The notes: a model not told the origin generated them from the letters alone. A stretch of DNA of 64,000 nucleotides from Ornithinimicrobium laminariae (GCF_019457945.1 NZ_JAHZSU010000001.1:186001-250000); one strand, 5' to 3'; shown: positions 17,812 through 26,275, numbered from the stretch's first letter. Made by a program: numbers and translations.

Positions 17812-18351
17812 CTACTGGTTGCTTTCGTTGAGCTCTAGCAACCCGGCAGGAGGGTCGATGACCACGCGTCGGGCGTCAACGTCAATCTCAGGGACAAGCT
17901 CATCGACAAACGGGATCAGTGCGTTCGGCCCCTGGGTGCGGGTCACTTCAAGCAGGTCCTGAACCTCCCGGGTATGCAGGTCAGCCACCTCACCGACGAC
18001 CTCACCGTTGGTGGTGACGACAGCGAAGCCAATGAGGTCCTCGGCGAACCAGGCGTCTTCCTCATCATCTAACTCTTCGTGCGCACCCACCAGGGTGGTG
18101 TTGCGGAGCGACTCAGCAGCGTTTCGGTCCGCAACACCATCGAGCCTCAGCAGATACGTGCCCTGGTGAACCCGCACCCCAACGATCGTGAGCGGACCAC
18201 GGCTAGCCGGCTCGGTCGCATACTCAGCACCGGGCACGAGTCGCGTCTCGGGGCTATCGGTGTGCACCTGGACGGTCACCTCGCCCTTGATTCCGTGCGG
18301 CTTTCCAATGCGCGCGATGACGAAATCTGCGTCCGCTGCGTTCTGATTCAT
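17812..18351 (-). CDS. rimM: 16S rRNA processing protein RimM
   Basis: RimM binds S19 and helps mature the 30S head. The 179-residue product has the N-terminal IARIGKPHGIKGEVTVQVHTD and the C-terminal PRC-barrel part with LIPFVDELVPEIDVDARRVVIDPPAGLL. The ATG at 18351 has AGGAG about ten bases before it; longer open frame upstream lacks family features. The stop is directly adjacent to the trmD start. A strong hairpin separates it from khpA. Confidence 0.95.
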   Translation of the reverse strand: MNQNAADADFVIARIGKPHGIKGEVTVQVHTDSPETRLVPGAEYATEPASRGPLTIVGVRVHQGTYLLRLDGVADRNAAESLRNTTLVGAHEELDDEEDAWFAEDLIGFAVVTTNGEVVGEVADLHTREVQDLLEVTRTQGPNALIPFVDELVPEIDVDARRVVIDPPAGLLELNESNQ

Positions 18352-18383
18352 GGTGATGTCACTCCTGTGACTGTTAATAGCAA

Positions 18384-18416
18384 TGGCCCCCATAGTGTGT
18401 AGCACTACGGGGGCCA
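18384..18416 (-). other. Strong intra-operon hairpin between khpA and rimM
   Basis: TGGCCCCC (18384-18391) and TAGTG (18393-18397) pair with CACTA (18403-18407) and GGGGGCCA (18409-18416). This makes a 13-pair stem with one A-C mismatch and a five-base loop. On the minus strand it is followed by TTGCTATTAAC, which is not a good T-run. It sits 15-48 bases after khpA and about 33 bases before rimM, so it could be an attenuator, an RNA-processing site or a 3'-end stabiliser. Confidence 0.6.
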
Positions 18417-18431
18417 AAGCGATGCTATGAA

Positions 18432-18674
18432 CTAGCGAAGCCGGTCTGTATCAACAATGTCGATGCGGACCTTTGAGTTGTCGGACAAGGCGCCTAGCAC
18501 GGTGCGGAGTGCACCCGCAGTGCGACCCCGGCGGCCAATGACGCGCCCCAAGTCGTCCGGGTGAACCCGAACTTCGAGGACATCGCCATGCCTCACGGTC
18601 TTTTGCCGAACCACGACGTCTCCATCGTGATCAACAATGCCCTTCACCAAGTGTTCTAGCGCTTCTTCCAACAT
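18432..18674 (-). CDS. khpA: KH-domain RNA-binding protein KhpA
   Basis: The 80-residue product is a single KH domain of the YlqC/KhpA type. DLGRVIGRRGRTAGALRTVL carries the GxxG RNA-binding loop (GRRG). KhpA pairs with KhpB in other Gram-positive bacteria and affects RNA levels and cell elongation. It lies two bases after rpsP, the standard arrangement rpsP-khpA-rimM-trmD. It is short but a clear full-length member. Confidence 0.94.
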   Translation of the reverse strand: MLEEALEHLVKGIVDHDGDVVVRQKTVRHGDVLEVRVHPDDLGRVIGRRGRTAGALRTVLGALSDNSKVRIDIVDTDRLR

Positions 18675-18676
18675 GC

Positions 18677-19138
18677 TCAGGCCTCGGTTGAAGCTGCCTC
18701 GTCGGCGGCCGGCTCGTCAGTCGAGGCAGCCTCGGCCTTGGGCTCTTCAGCCTTCTTGGCCTTCTTCTTCGTGGGAGCAGTCGTAGCCTCGGCGCCATCG
18801 GCGGCGGCTAGAGCGGCTTCGTAGAGAGCCTTGCGGTCTGGGCGGGGCTCCTTAACCTTCAAGGAACCTGCCGGGTCGCCAACACCAGTGTGCTTTGCCC
18901 AGTCACCGGTCACCTCGAGGAGCGCGCGCACCTGCTCGGTCGGCTGTGCGCCAACTCCGAGCCAGTACTGAGCACGCTCAGTGTCGATGTCGATGAGCGA
19001 AGGCTCCTCGGTCGGGTGGTACTTGCCGATCTCCTCGATGGCGCGACCATCCCGCTTTGCGCGAGAGTCCATCACGACAACACGGTAGAAAGGTGCACGG
19101 ATCTTACCCATGCGCTTCAGACGAATCTTGACAGCCAC
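18677..19138 (-). CDS. rpsP: 30S ribosomal protein S16
   Basis: S16 is an early 30S assembly protein. Residues 1-85 or so match the family ([55 protein letters not shown]). The 153-residue product is longer than the usual 80-100 because of a tail from about residue 110 with Lys-rich and Ala/Glu-rich low complexity ([16 protein letters not shown]), seen in many actinobacteria. It is the first gene of rpsP-khpA-rimM-trmD; the upstream gap of about 250 bases should hold its promoter. Confidence 0.96.
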   Translation of the reverse strand: MAVKIRLKRMGKIRAPFYRVVVMDSRAKRDGRAIEEIGKYHPTEEPSLIDIDTERAQYWLGVGAQPTEQVRALLEVTGDWAKHTGVGDPAGSLKVKEPRPDRKALYEAALAAADGAEATTAPTKKKAKKAEEPKAEAASTDEPAADEAASTEA

Positions 19139-19341
19139 GTTTGCGGTGTCTCCTCATTCTTGTTCTGGGGCGAACGCTAAGCCGTCCACGTGGGGAAACA
19201 CGCGCGGGGCTAGCAATCTATGGACACGTCCTAGCCCGGTGAGAGGGGCCGGGCTGGATGAGTACCCCGCCATTGTGCCAGACAACGACCGAATCTCGTG
19301 AACCTGACCGAACTCTGCTCGCGTCGCAGGGGCCGGATACA
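19139..19341. other. Intergenic region between rpsP and the Roadblock gene terminator
   Basis: This stretch holds no convincing ORF. It should contain the promoter of the rpsP operon (minus strand), but I cannot assign -35 and -10 boxes with confidence. The half nearest rpsP carries its ribosome binding site. Confidence 0.5.
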
Positions 19342-19374
19342 GAGAATGCCCGGCCACAGGGACCAGGCATTCTC
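19342..19374 (-). terminator. Terminator-like hairpin after the Roadblock gene
   Basis: GAGAATGCC (19342-19350) pairs with GGCATTCTC (19366-19374), with two further GG/CC pairs possible inside. It begins 16 bases after the stop of the minus-strand Roadblock gene. No strong T-run follows (TGTATCCGG), so it may be a weak terminator or a 3'-end stabiliser. Confidence 0.55.
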
Positions 19375-19389
19375 AGAGTTAAGACTGAA

Positions 19390-20403
19390 TCAGAGCTTCA
19401 GTTCCTGCTCAATGCGGTTCAAGCGGAAGCGAGCCATCGCCAGGTTGGCGCGGGACTTGTCCAGAACCAGGTAAAGGAACATGCCGCCCTCTTTACCGAA
19501 GGTGCGAATGATGTGGTATTGGCTGCCGAGGGTGATCAAGATGTCCTCGATCTCCTCATCGATGCCCAGGTCAGCCATCGTGCGCATCTTGGCGGAGACA
19601 ACGTTGCTGTTGCCGGCGGCGGCCACGTTGAGGTCCAACCCGTTCGGGTTGCCTGCAGTAGCCAGAGCCATGCCACTTTGACGGTCGACCAAGGCAACGC
19701 CCATGGCGCCCTCGATCTGCATTGCGTCGTTTAGTGCGGTTGTGTGGTCACTCACGGGAGGTGCTTCTTTCGTTTGGGGTTCGCCTTCGCCAACTTCGGG
19801 CGTTGGCGCTTCGTTCATTCCACTACCAACAACAGAATTTCCAGGGGACTTCTGTTCTGCCGGTGGAGTAGTCAAGCGCGACGATACTGCGGAATCGGTT
19901 ACCGGGTCCAATGAAGCGGAGATCAATTTCGGACGAAAGGAATTACTTTCGTCGTCGAAATAACTTGTCGTTTCATCTGTTGTTGATTCTTCGATTGGCC
20001 GGATCTGACCTGAGGACACCGACGCTTCAGGCTCTTTTTCGTGCTGGGGGGCCTGCTCTTCAACCTCTAGGTCGGCGGCCGGATTCTCTACCAGCGGCTC
20101 GGGTTGCCTTGCGCCCCAAGGCATTGCGAGCGGGCTCTTGGGCAAATCCGCCCCGAGCTCCTGGTTCACACTGTGATCAAAGTCACCAATTTGGGGAAGG
20201 TCATCAGGGCGCGTCGGTGCTGCGCCAGCCTCTGGTTCACCCGATGGCGGCGGCAATTGGGACAACCAATCTTGATCATCCTGCCCCTGCGGATCAGCCT
20301 GTGCAGGACTATCCTCATCCGGGCGTGCCGAGTCAACCGGATCACCCGATTGGCTTACTCGCCCATCGCCTTCAATCTCATCGCTGCGTCTCCACCAAAC
20401 CAC
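19390..20403 (-). CDS. Roadblock/LC7-domain protein with a long disordered acidic N-terminus
   Basis: The C-terminal 115 or so residues form a Roadblock/LC7 domain (ALNDAMQIEGAMGVALVDRQ, then GNSNVVSAKMRTMADLG, then a strand with GSQYHIIRTF). Roadblock proteins are regulatory partners of small GTPases. The first 220 residues are rich in Asp, Glu, Pro, Ser and Gln and look disordered. The frame starts with GTG at 20403, without a clear ribosome binding site. An internal GTG at 19755 would give only the domain, so the N-terminus could be overcalled, though its composition is protein-like. It diverges from the Hsp90 gene across 118 bases. No GTPase lies next to it. Confidence 0.75.
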   Translation of the reverse strand: MVWWRRSDEIEGDGRVSQSGDPVDSARPDEDSPAQADPQGQDDQDWLSQLPPPSGEPEAGAAPTRPDDLPQIGDFDHSVNQELGADLPKSPLAMPWGARQPEPLVENPAADLEVEEQAPQHEKEPEASVSSGQIRPIEESTTDETTSYFDDESNSFRPKLISASLDPVTDSAVSSRLTTPPAEQKSPGNSVVGSGMNEAPTPEVGEGEPQTKEAPPVSDHTTALNDAMQIEGAMGVALVDRQSGMALATAGNPNGLDLNVAAAGNSNVVSAKMRTMADLGIDEEIEDILITLGSQYHIIRTFGKEGGMFLYLVLDKSRANLAMARFRLNRIEQELKL

Positions 20404-20521
20404 GTGCTGACGCTAACAGACCTCAGGGACGCGCTCCCCCGTCCTTTTGCCGATACCATAGGGAAGATATGCCTCCAAGAGGCAACCTACGTTTTCCGCA
20501 ATCTTTGTCAGGAGCCTCCCC
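20404..20521. promoter_or_regulatory. Divergent promoter region between the Roadblock and Hsp90 genes
   Basis: The 118-base gap must hold promoters in both directions. Towards Hsp90 there is a small inverted repeat, TGCCTC (20470-20475) with GAGGCA (20479-20484), and AGGAG just before the GTG start. I see neither a CIRCE element nor an HspR-type HAIR repeat, so classical heat-shock control is not supported by what is visible. Confidence 0.4.
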
Positions 20522-22207
20522 GTGCGCGAACAACTGCGCGTCGATCTGCGCGGTATTGTCGACATTCTTAGTCACAATCTATACAGCAGCCAAGCTGTTT
20601 ACCTGCGCGAACTCCTGCAAAACGCCCGTGACGCGCTCGAGGCCCGTCGTCGCATCGATACCGACTTCGACGGCAAGATCCGCGTTGTTTCGGCATCTGG
20701 CGGGGAGCCCATGAAGGTGATCGACAACGGGGTTGGCCTAACTGCCGACGAAATGCGCAATCTCTTAGCCACCATCGGCTCTTCTTCGAAGCGCGGCGAC
20801 CTTGAAGCCGCTCGGAGTAAGTTCCTCGGCCAGTTTGGTATCGGCCTGTTCTCTGGCTTCTTGGTGGCCGACAACATTGAGGTCTTCTCCCGCTCGGCCA
20901 AGTCACCGGATGCCACCACCATTCGCTGGGTTGGCCACTCTGACGGAACCTTCACCATTACCGAGGCCGAAGAACAGCTCTCATCCCCCGGCACGGAAGT
21001 GCACCTGCAACCTCGCCACGGCGAACTTGAATGGTGCAACGCCGAGGCAGCGCTTCGACTTGGTCGCCAGTACGCGGAGTTGCTTGAGGTCCCCGTCCTG
21101 GTCGATGGCACCCTCGTCTCGCAAAACTCTCGACCTTGGGACATGCCAGTTGAAGAGCAGCTTCAGTGGTGTCGCGAACGACTTGGTTTTGAAGCAATGG
21201 GCATCATCGCCCTGGACTCCTCGCTGCTGAATGTCCGCGGCGTGGCGTTCGTGTTGCCCTATACCGCGCAGCCAGGCCACCGCACCGGTGACCGCATCTA
21301 CTCGAACGGGATGCTCGTCGCAGACTCTGATGACCAGTTAGTCCCGTCTTGGGCCTTCTTCTGCCGGGCTGTTGTTGACTCCGGCGACCTCCCGCTGACG
21401 GCCTCCCGCGAGGCCCTCCTGGAGTCCAATTCGAAGTCTTTTGTCAGCGAACGCCTGGGTGCTCGTCTGCTGAGCGAGCTCATCATGGTGCAAGGAATGG
21501 CCCCCGATGTGTACCAAGACATCATCCGGTTGCACTCCGCTGGCCTGAAGTCGCTCGCGGTTCAAGGCCCTGACATGCTCAGCCTGTTGCGGACGAGCCT
21601 GCCGTTGACGACCACTATGGGCAAGTTCACCCTGGACGACTTGATCCGCCAGGGCGATGACCTCGCTTACGTCAGCGATGCCGGTGCCTATGCCGCGCTT
21701 GAGGAAGTCGCAGTGCACGCCGACGCTTTGGTGATCGACGCTAGTGGTCCGCACGACCGAGCCCTGCTAGAGCGGATCAACAAAACCGAGCAACAGCGCT
21801 TCCGTGAAGTCGACGCTGATCACATCGTCCACTTAGCCAAGCCGGAGAACCACCCCGATTCCGCCGCCGCAGACCGCGTGGCTTGGCTGGGCGCTGAGGC
21901 ACTCGCCGAGCACCGCATCAATGTCCAGGTAGCGCTCTTTAAGCCGGACACACGACCGGCTATGTGGTGGTCTGCCGCAGAAGCGCGTGGCGTGGACAAC
22001 GCATCTGCCACTTTGATCCTCAATGGCAATCACCCAGTGGTTGCCCGCCTGATGGAAGACGAGACGGCGCCGGTCGCGGAGACTGTTCACGCCTTGTATG
22101 TCGTGGGTCTGCTGATGGCCGGACACTCCGTGACGCAGGATCAGACTCGCATCCTGAGCGAAGCAGTCAGCACGCTGAGCCTGCGCGCCTTAGCGCACAG
22201 CGAATAG
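20522..22207 (+). CDS. Hsp90 family chaperone, short HtpG-like form
   Basis: The 561-residue product has the GHKL ATPase domain: ELLQNARDALEAR (E-x3-N-x2-D-A), VIDNGVGLTADE (D-x-G-x-G) and GQFGIGLFSGFLVAD. A middle domain follows (TASREALLESNS near 290). It is shorter than typical HtpG (about 620-640), and the C-terminal dimerisation region looks reduced or divergent. The start is GTG at 20522 with AGGAG about eight bases before it. It should be a cytosolic ATP-dependent chaperone; clients are unknown. It converges with the amidohydrolase gene, with only nine bases between stops. Confidence 0.87.
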   Translation: MREQLRVDLRGIVDILSHNLYSSQAVYLRELLQNARDALEARRRIDTDFDGKIRVVSASGGEPMKVIDNGVGLTADEMRNLLATIGSSSKRGDLEAARSKFLGQFGIGLFSGFLVADNIEVFSRSAKSPDATTIRWVGHSDGTFTITEAEEQLSSPGTEVHLQPRHGELEWCNAEAALRLGRQYAELLEVPVLVDGTLVSQNSRPWDMPVEEQLQWCRERLGFEAMGIIALDSSLLNVRGVAFVLPYTAQPGHRTGDRIYSNGMLVADSDDQLVPSWAFFCRAVVDSGDLPLTASREALLESNSKSFVSERLGARLLSELIMVQGMAPDVYQDIIRLHSAGLKSLAVQGPDMLSLLRTSLPLTTTMGKFTLDDLIRQGDDLAYVSDAGAYAALEEVAVHADALVIDASGPHDRALLERINKTEQQRFREVDADHIVHLAKPENHPDSAAADRVAWLGAEALAEHRINVQVALFKPDTRPAMWWSAAEARGVDNASATLILNGNHPVVARLMEDETAPVAETVHALYVVGLLMAGHSVTQDQTRILSEAVSTLSLRALAHSE

Positions 22208-22216
22208 CAACCTCGC

Positions 22217-23302
22217 TCAACCGGCCACCGGGTGCCCGCGCAGCACAATGCTGCTGGGCGCCCGCAGCACCTGAACATCCTGGGCTGGGTCAGCGTCATA
22301 GAGCACGAAATCTGCGCTAGCACCTTCGCTCAAGCCGTCGCGGCCTAGCCACTCGCGTGCACTCCAGCACGCCGTATTGATCGCCTCCAGGGGCGTCATC
22401 CCGATCTTGACCATCTCGGCGACTTCGCTGCCAATGAGTCCGTGTGGCAGTTGGCCCCCTGCATCAGTGCCGGCATAGATCGCAATTCCCGCGTCGCGCG
22501 CCGCAGCCATCGTTTCGTAGCGGCGCCGATAGAGATCGCGCATGTGCTCGGCGTAGGTAGGAAATTTCGATTCGCCCGCATCGGCAAAGTCGGGAAAGTT
22601 CTCGATGTTCACGAGCGTCGGCACGATAGCGACCCCAGCTTTTGCGAAGGAGTCGATTGTGTCGCTGCGCAAACCTGTGGCGTGCTCAATGCAGTCCGTC
22701 CCGGCTGCCACGAAGTCACGCAGAGACTCCTCGCCAAAGCAGTGCGCTGTGACCCTGGCACCTTCGTCGTGTGCTGCGGCAATCGCCAGGGCAAGCACGT
22801 CGCGGGGCCAACAGGTGTTGAGATCACCCGTCTCGCGGTCAATCCAGTCCCCCACCAGCTTGACCCAGCCGTCGCCACGATTGGCTTGGACTCGAACGTA
22901 TTCGACGAGCAATTCTGGCTCGATCTCGTGCGCAAAATTGCGGATGTAACGCCTGGTTCGAGCAATGTGCCGGCCAGCACGGATCAGCCGCGGCAGATCG
23001 ACTTCATCGTTGATCCATGACGTGTCGACCGGGCTACCCGCATCGCGCAGCAGCAATGCTCCGGCATCGCGGTCTCGTTCTGCATGCTCCCGAGCACGCG
23101 CGTTGTCAACGCCGCCAGTCGCTTCTAGGCCAACGTGACAATGCGCATCCACCAGGCCGGGTAGGACAAAACCTTTGAGCCGGTGATCGACGGACGAGGG
23201 CCGATCAAAGGTCACCCGTCCATCAACCACCCACATGGCACCGACGACTTCCTGAGGGCTTACTCTGATTTGCCCAGTAACCTCGATGGTGCCAGTGCTC
23301 AT
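22217..23302 (-). CDS. Amidohydrolase (imidazolonepropionase-like) family protein
   Basis: The 361-residue product is a metal-dependent TIM-barrel amidohydrolase. VLPGLVDAHCHVGLE supplies the HxH ligands (about residue 55), VTAHCFGEES and CIEHATGL further His ligands, and YAGTDAGGQLPHG the catalytic Asp. The end ASADFVLYDADP is typical of the composite domain. The substrate is unknown; the nearest named groups are prolidase and imidazolonepropionase-like enzymes. As I recall, mycobacteria also have an amidohydrolase next to ffh. A GAAGGG site precedes the ATG, and the start lies 35 bases after ffh. Confidence 0.85.
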   Translation of the reverse strand: MSTGTIEVTGQIRVSPQEVVGAMWVVDGRVTFDRPSSVDHRLKGFVLPGLVDAHCHVGLEATGGVDNARAREHAERDRDAGALLLRDAGSPVDTSWINDEVDLPRLIRAGRHIARTRRYIRNFAHEIEPELLVEYVRVQANRGDGWVKLVGDWIDRETGDLNTCWPRDVLALAIAAAHDEGARVTAHCFGEESLRDFVAAGTDCIEHATGLRSDTIDSFAKAGVAIVPTLVNIENFPDFADAGESKFPTYAEHMRDLYRRRYETMAAARDAGIAIYAGTDAGGQLPHGLIGSEVAEMVKIGMTPLEAINTACWSAREWLGRDGLSEGASADFVLYDADPAQDVQVLRAPSSIVLRGHPVAG

Positions 23303-23337
23303 GTCGTCGCCCTTCGCCGGTGAAGCGTTGTCTTGTC

Positions 23338-24954
23338 TTACTTTGAGTCGTTCCCCAAGAACTTCTCGAAGCCCTTCGGCAACTGCAAGTCAGACATGTC
23401 ATCACCTTGCGCGGCACCGGCCCCGAACGCATTGCCCAGTGCCTTTTGTGCGCCTTCTTCTTGACGCTGGGCGGCTGCCTTCTCCTCGGCGGCCCGCTTG
23501 GCCGGGTTGCCGCTCTTGGACTTCTTGCGCTGAGGTTGTTGCTTGCCCTTGCCCTTGCCCTTGCCAGCTCCGCCTCCGGGCATACCGGGCATACCCGGCA
23601 TCCCGCCGCCCTTGCGCATCTGCCGCATCATCTTTTGAGCTTGGCCGAACCGTTCCAACAACTGGTTGACGTCGGAGGGCGTCACACCGGAACCGCGTGC
23701 GATGCGGGCCCGACGCGACCCGTTGATCTGCTTGGGGTGGGTGCGCTCAAACGGGGTCATGGACCTGACCATGGCTTCAACGCGATCAAATTCGCGCTCA
23801 TCCAAGGAGTCCAATTGCGCCCGCATCTGCTGCATACCGGGCATCATGCCCAGCATCTGCTTCAGTGAGCCCATCTTTTTGATGGCCTGCATTTGCTCGA
23901 GGAAGTCATCAAAGGTGAAGTCCTCCTCGGCCATGAACTTGCGGGCCATTTCCCGCTGCTGAGCTGCGTCAAAGGCCTTCTCAGCCTGTTCGATCAGCGT
24001 CAGGACGTCACCCATGTCCAAGATGCGGCTTGCCATCCGGTCAGGGTGGAAAGTCTCGAGGTCCTTGTATCCCTCACCGGTCGAGGCAAAGAGGATGGGC
24101 TCACCCGTGACGGTGGCTACAGACAGGGCAGCACCACCGCGAGCATCACCATCAAGCTTGGTCAGCACCGAACCCGTGATTCCGACGCCATCGGCGAAGG
24201 CCTTGGCGGTCTCGACGGCCGCCTGCCCGATCATCGCGTCAATGACAAAGAGAACCTCGTCAGCCTGCGTTTCCAGGCGGATGTCGTGGGCTTGGCGCAT
24301 CAGGTCAACGTCGACGGCCAACCGACCGGCGGTGTCAATGATGACAACGTCGTGGCCCTTAGTGCGTGCGTTCTCCACACCGTCAACAGCAACATCGACC
24401 GGATCCCCGAAGGACTTGGTGCCCTCGCCGGAGTCCATTGCAGCATCGTGGCCGAAGACGTTTCCTCGCTCCGGCGCGAACACCGGAATGCCCGCCCGCT
24501 CACCGACGACTTGCAACTGGTTGACGGCGTTGGGCCGCTGCAGGTCGGCTGCCACCAAGATCGGGGTATGCCCCGCTTCCCTCAACCAGTGGCCCAGTTT
24601 GCCCGCGAAGGTCGTCTTACCTGAACCCTGCAAGCCAGCCAACATGATGACAGTTGGCGGTTGCTTGGCCAGGTTGAGGCGCCGAGTCTGGCCACCCAGG
24701 ATCGACACGAGTTCTTCGTTGACGATCTTGACGACTTGTTGGCCCGGGTTAAGCGACTTAGAGACCTCGGCACCCAAGGCCCGCTCACGCACGGCCCCGG
24801 TGAAGGACTTCACGACCGGCAAGGCCACATCGGCGTCCAGCAATGCCAGGCGAATGTCACGAATCGTGGCGTTGACGTCGGACTCAGTCAGGCTTCCCTT
24901 CCGCTTGAGGTTGCGGAAGGTATCTGTCAGGCGATCGGAGAGACTGTTAAACAC
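23338..24954 (-). CDS. ffh: Signal recognition particle protein Ffh
   Basis: Ffh binds 4.5S RNA and nascent signal sequences. The 538-residue product has the N domain (MFNSLSDRLTDTFRNLKRKG), the GTPase G domain (Walker A LQGSGKTTFAGKLG near 110, DTAGR, TKLDGDARGG) and the Met-rich M domain (GSLKQMLGMMPGMQQM). A long Gly/Lys tail with GMPGMPGMPGG and a GKGKGK run ends the protein. A GTG start fits the conserved N-terminus, but the GGGGAG Shine-Dalgarno-like stretch directly touches it, leaving no spacer. It is followed by the amidohydrolase and preceded by ftsY. Confidence 0.96.
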   Translation of the reverse strand: MFNSLSDRLTDTFRNLKRKGSLTESDVNATIRDIRLALLDADVALPVVKSFTGAVRERALGAEVSKSLNPGQQVVKIVNEELVSILGGQTRRLNLAKQPPTVIMLAGLQGSGKTTFAGKLGHWLREAGHTPILVAADLQRPNAVNQLQVVGERAGIPVFAPERGNVFGHDAAMDSGEGTKSFGDPVDVAVDGVENARTKGHDVVIIDTAGRLAVDVDLMRQAHDIRLETQADEVLFVIDAMIGQAAVETAKAFADGVGITGSVLTKLDGDARGGAALSVATVTGEPILFASTGEGYKDLETFHPDRMASRILDMGDVLTLIEQAEKAFDAAQQREMARKFMAEEDFTFDDFLEQMQAIKKMGSLKQMLGMMPGMQQMRAQLDSLDEREFDRVEAMVRSMTPFERTHPKQINGSRRARIARGSGVTPSDVNQLLERFGQAQKMMRQMRKGGGMPGMPGMPGGGAGKGKGKGKQQPQRKKSKSGNPAKRAAEEKAAAQRQEEGAQKALGNAFGAGAAQGDDMSDLQLPKGFEKFLGNDSK

Positions 24955-24975
24955 CTCCCCAGGTTAACGAATAGT

Positions 24976-26172
24976 TCAGCCAACTATTGCGTCGACAAAG
25001 GCCTCAGGGTCAAATGGCGCCAAATCGTCAGGCCCTTCGCCCAATCCGATGAGCTTGACCGGCACTCCGAGGCGGCGCTGGACGTTGACCACGATGCCGC
25101 CCTTAGCCGTTCCATCGAGCTTGGTGAGCACAATGCCGGTGATGTTGACGGCTTGCGCAAACACCTCAGCCTGGCGCATCCCGTTTTGCCCGGTAGTCGC
25201 ATCGAGCACCAGCAGCACTTCATCAATTTGGCTGCGCTTTTCAACGACACGCTTAATTTTGGACAGCTCGTCCATCAGACCGACCTTGTTGTGCAGCCGC
25301 CCGGCTGTGTCGAGCAACACGACGTCTGCCCCGTATTCGATGCCGGCAGCAACCGCGTCAAAGGCCACCGAAGCAGGATCCGCGCCATCGACGTCTGATC
25401 GCACGGTGGGTACACCCACCCGCTCACCCCACGTCTGGAGTTGGTCGGCGGCGGCGGCTCGGAAGGTATCTGCCGCACCCAGCAGCACATCCTTGTCTTC
25501 GGCAACCAGGACCCGGGCAAGTTTGCCCACTGTGGTCGTCTTTCCCGTGCCATTGACCCCCACGACCATGACCACGGCGGGTCGGTCACCAACGCGACTA
25601 GCCGCGATAGTGCGGTCCATCGATGGGTTGACCAGAGCCAACAAGTCTTCACGCAGCCACTGCCGGACTTCGGCGGCGTCCTTGCTGCCGTCAACCTGGA
25701 CGCGCTTGCGCAGGGAGGCCACCAACTCTTCGGTTGCTTCCACGCCAAGGTCAGCCTGCAAGAGGGTGTCTTCGACGTCTTCCCACGCTTGCTCATCCAG
25801 GCCGCCTCGCGAAAGAAGGGCTAGCAGCGCATTGCCGATGGCGCTATTGGAACCGGCCAGGCGCGCTCTCAGCCGAGCAAGCCGCCCTCGGGCGCTCTCG
25901 GGCGTCTCAATCTGGGAGGTGGGCTCAGCTACTACCTCGGCTTCACCATCACCTGGCGTCGTGGTGACGCCGTCCGAGTCAAGATCCGCACTCCGCCGCT
26001 GCCCATCGGGTGAAAGGTCAGTGCCGGTCGCCTCGCCAAATTCACCCTCTAACTCGGCTTCTTCGGCTTCCCGACGACTTCGCAGGCGCGAACGAGTCAG
26101 GCCCACCACCACGGACAAAAGCACCAGCAAGAAGATGCTGGCAAAGATTATGTACTCCCAGTAGTTTTCCAT
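24976..26172 (-). CDS. ftsY: Signal recognition particle receptor FtsY
   Basis: FtsY is the membrane receptor for Ffh. The 398-residue product begins with a transmembrane helix (YIIFASIFLLVLLSVVVGL, about 6-25), common in actinobacterial FtsY. An acidic disordered A region runs to about residue 95, followed by the NG domain with Walker A GVNGTGKTTTVGKLA, DTAGRLHNK and TKLDGTAKGG. It lies 21 bases before ffh on the same strand, so the two are probably cotranscribed. No strong ribosome binding site is visible. Confidence 0.95.
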   Translation of the reverse strand: MENYWEYIIFASIFLLVLLSVVVGLTRSRLRSRREAEEAELEGEFGEATGTDLSPDGQRRSADLDSDGVTTTPGDGEAEVVAEPTSQIETPESARGRLARLRARLAGSNSAIGNALLALLSRGGLDEQAWEDVEDTLLQADLGVEATEELVASLRKRVQVDGSKDAAEVRQWLREDLLALVNPSMDRTIAASRVGDRPAVVMVVGVNGTGKTTTVGKLARVLVAEDKDVLLGAADTFRAAAADQLQTWGERVGVPTVRSDVDGADPASVAFDAVAAGIEYGADVVLLDTAGRLHNKVGLMDELSKIKRVVEKRSQIDEVLLVLDATTGQNGMRQAEVFAQAVNITGIVLTKLDGTAKGGIVVNVQRRLGVPVKLIGLGEGPDDLAPFDPEAFVDAIVG

Positions 26173-26215
26173 CGCGGCTTATTGTTCCACTTCGTCGACT
26201 CGGTCAGTTCGTCGG

Positions 26216-26259
26216 CAAACAAAAAACAACGACCACCCGATCAAATCGGAGGCCGTTGT
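26216..26259 (-). terminator. Rho-independent terminator after the small membrane protein gene
   Basis: An imperfect stem pairs CAACG at about 26228 with CGTTG near 26257 through inner CC/GG and GAT/ATC pairs. On the minus strand it is followed by TTTTTTGTTTGC, a good T-run. It lies between the small membrane protein gene and ftsY, so ftsY-ffh should have its own promoter in the remaining short gap. Confidence 0.75.
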
Positions 26260-26275
26260 CATGTCTGCTGTCGTG

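Noticed and set aside
20404..20521. CIRCE or HAIR heat-shock operator before the Hsp90 gene
   Set aside because: Neither the CIRCE repeat nor a CTTGAGT-type HAIR inverted repeat is present; only a six-base inverted repeat is seen.
19911..20714. Long plus-strand frame antisense to the Roadblock gene
   Set aside because: Its translation is Pro/Arg-rich without domain features and it overlaps the 5' end of the Hsp90 gene; it looks like a shadow of the minus-strand coding region.
23520..23600. Gly/Lys/Met-rich repeats in ffh as a separate repeat element
   Set aside because: The GKGKGK and GMPGMPGMP runs are low-complexity coding sequence of the Ffh C-terminal tail, common in actinobacteria.
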